8,486 nucleotides of DNA, from NCBI GenBank assembly GCA_021828225.1, contig JAKASH010000097.1, positions 1 through 8,486 on the forward strand, written 5' to 3'. Below, in pieces: positions 7,671-8,486 of this stretch (position 1 is its first letter; each line of letters begins with the position of its first letter). Source of the DNA: Acidobacteriota bacterium (GTDB taxonomy: Bacteria; Acidobacteriota; Terriglobia; UBA7540). The position numbers were made by a program, and so were the translations under genes. The notes beneath the pieces were generated by a model. The model was not told the origin of the DNA and did no database searches. It worked only from the letters and a program-made list of their open reading frames with translations.

Positions 7671-7676
7671 ATTATC
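7671..7676 (-). promoter_or_regulatory. Possible -10 promoter element for the export operon
   Basis: The minus strand reads GATAAT within TTGATAATTAG. Initiation about 7 bases downstream would give a leader of under 20 nt before the ATG at 7647, containing its GGAG site, and almost none before the ATG at 7659. No good -35 box lies 16-18 bases upstream (CTTTTC at 17; TTGAAC is 23 away). Activator-dependent or different initiation is equally possible. Confidence 0.25.
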
Positions 7677-7725
7677 AACAGCCAGGCGCAGAAGAAAAGG
7701 TTCAAAGGAGAGGGCGACGGTGGGG

Positions 7726-7767
7726 TCCAGTGATGTTGGATCTGTACCAGTACTGCGAGACACTGGA
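7726..7767. promoter_or_regulatory. Candidate operator: inverted CCAGT half-sites
   Basis: On the plus strand TCCAGTG (7726-7732) is matched by its exact reverse complement CACTGGA (7761-7767). Between them is the perfect 8-bp palindrome CAGTACTG (7748-7755), preceded by another C to give a CCAGT core. Three copies of the same core upstream of the operon, next to a LuxR-type regulator gene, could bind a dimeric regulator. This comes from pattern only; short motifs like these can arise by chance. Confidence 0.3.
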
Positions 7768-7781
7768 GTACCAAATCCGGT

Positions 7782-7800
7782 CTAATCGTAGCCCTAAGGG
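7782..7800. promoter_or_regulatory. Candidate regulatory inverted repeats CTA-n4-TAG and CCCT-A-AGGG
   Basis: Two short perfect inverted repeats abut: CTAATCGTAG (7782-7791, arms CTA/TAG) and CCCTAAGGG (7792-7800, arms CCCT/AGGG). They lie between the regulator gene stop and the export operon. The stem is too short and lacks a T-run, so a terminator is unlikely. An operator site is possible but unproven. Confidence 0.25.
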
Positions 7801-7831
7801 AATGTCTGGGAGCCGGGTAAGAGTTTCACAC

Positions 7832-8486
7832 TCAAAGGATGACCTGACTGACCCTGACCATCTCGACTACCGAAAGACGGTCTTCTGCTCCCACTTTCTG
7901 CAGCATGCGGTGAATATGGTTCTTAACGGTTTGTTCGGAAAGGTTCAGTTGCGAAGCAATCTCTTTGTTGGTAAGGCCTTGCGCAAGCAGAGGCACCAAT
8001 TGTTGCTGGCGGCGCGTCAAGCCCGTTTGGAGTTTCACGCGCACGTTGGGCAAATTCGTAAGCGTATTGGCAACGTACCGAAATAGTGAAAGGCAAAGCC
8101 GTGCTGGGCATACCGCTTCATCCCGGGCCACCGCACGGATGGCCGTCACCACATCCATGGCCGAAGCATCTTTCAAAACATAGCCCGCCGCACCGGCGCC
8201 GACAGCCTTCAAAAAGGAATCCTCGTCTTCTTCCATGCCAATCATGACCACTTTCAGGCTGGGCGCGACCTCCACAATGTCGCGAACCGGCTGGAACCCG
8301 GACTCTTCCGTCACCGAAGAATCAACCAATAAAACATTGCAGCCCGAGTCCGCAATCATCCCAGCCGCATCGGGAGTGTACGCAGAAGCATGGACCTCCA
8401 CAAATTCGGTTCGCTTTCGAAGAATTCGAGTGAGTGCCTCAAGAAGGAGGCGATTTTGAGCAAGAAGGAAAATATCGATTAGAGGG
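7832..8486 (-). CDS. NarL/FixJ-type response regulator with LuxR-type HTH (5' truncated by window edge)
   Basis: The frame is open from the right edge (217 residues visible). The GTG at 8401 falls inside the receiver domain, whose first strand and helix (IDIFLLAQNRLLLEALTRIL) are encoded upstream of it, so the true start lies outside the window. In visible-residue numbering, the receiver runs to about 118. Asp55 (VLLVDSS) is the likely phospho-acceptor and Lys105 (GYVLKDAS) is kept. The usual acidic pair is replaced by Ala9-Gln10 and the Thr/Ser position is Gly83, so metal binding and activation may be altered. A LuxR/GerE helix-turn-helix spans 156-211 (LTRRQQQLVPLLAQGLTNKE, then SEQTVKNHIHRMLQKVGA). 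It probably acts as a cytoplasmic DNA-binding regulator and is a candidate controller of the adjacent export operon, which begins about 185 bp downstream on the same strand. No clear terminator follows its TGA. Confidence 0.9.
   Translation of the reverse strand, partial: PLIDIFLLAQNRLLLEALTRILRKRTEFVEVHASAYTPDAAGMIADSGCNVLLVDSSVTEESGFQPVRDIVEVAPSLKVVMIGMEEDEDSFLKAVGAGAAGYVLKDASAMDVVTAIRAVARDEAVCPARLCLSLFRYVANTLTNLPNVRVKLQTGLTRRQQQLVPLLAQGLTNKEIASQLNLSEQTVKNHIHRMLQKVGAEDRLSVVEMVRVSQVIL

Noticed and set aside
7801..7860. Possible terminator after the response regulator gene
   Set aside because: The best stem is only four base pairs (GAGT/ACTC) overlapping the stop codon with no T-run, so I do not call it.
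7385..8086. A 233-residue open frame on the plus strand spanning the regulatory gap
   Set aside because: It overlaps two recognisable minus-strand receiver proteins in antisense and has a low-complexity Ser/Arg-rich product without domain features. The only non-overlapped part is the intergenic region.
7832..8401. Treating the response regulator as complete from the GTG at 8401
   Set aside because: The receiver's first strand and helix are encoded upstream of that GTG in the same open frame up to the window edge, so the GTG is internal and the gene is partial.

Overview
The window is a stretch of an exopolysaccharide/capsule export locus. Every well-supported gene lies on the minus strand, so the locus reads from right to left. 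It is GC-rich and densely packed, and three of the four genes in the main cluster use non-ATG starts (GTG, GTG, TTG). The domain architectures (a very long multi-SLBB Wza-like protein, a PAP2 phosphatase fused to a Wzi-type barrel, NarL-type regulators with eroded acidic pockets) resemble what I know from soil Acidobacteriota (Terriglobia-like). That assignment is inference from protein style, not from a marker gene.

Layout in transcription order. (1) 8486-7832: a NarL/FixJ-type response regulator whose frame runs off the right edge, so its N-terminus is missing. (2) 7831-7660: a 172-bp intergenic stretch with several short inverted or palindromic motifs and a possible -10 box, the only plausible promoter/operator region in the window. 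(3) 7647 (or 7659)-7267: a small stand-alone receiver-like protein lacking the residues needed for phosphorylation. (4) 7270-3662: a 1202-residue polysaccharide export (Wza/OPX-like) protein with seven SLBB repeats; its GTG start overlaps the previous stop by 4 bp. (5) 3647-1113: an 844-residue secreted protein joining a PAP2 phosphatase to a Wzi-type outer-membrane barrel, 14 bp downstream. (6) 1066-1: a Wzz/GumC-type chain-length co-polymerase, cut by the left edge.

How they fit together (inference from families): the Wzz/GumC protein would control chain length and bridge the inner membrane. The Wza-like protein would form the periplasmic/outer-membrane export channel. The Wzi domain would act at the outer membrane in surface assembly. 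The fused PAP2 domain could dephosphorylate polyprenyl pyrophosphate or another lipid phosphate released during polymer synthesis. The two receiver proteins ahead of the operon are candidate regulators. No glycosyltransferase, flippase, polymerase, kinase, RNA gene, mobile element or CRISPR array is visible. No gene-free stretch exceeds 300 bases.
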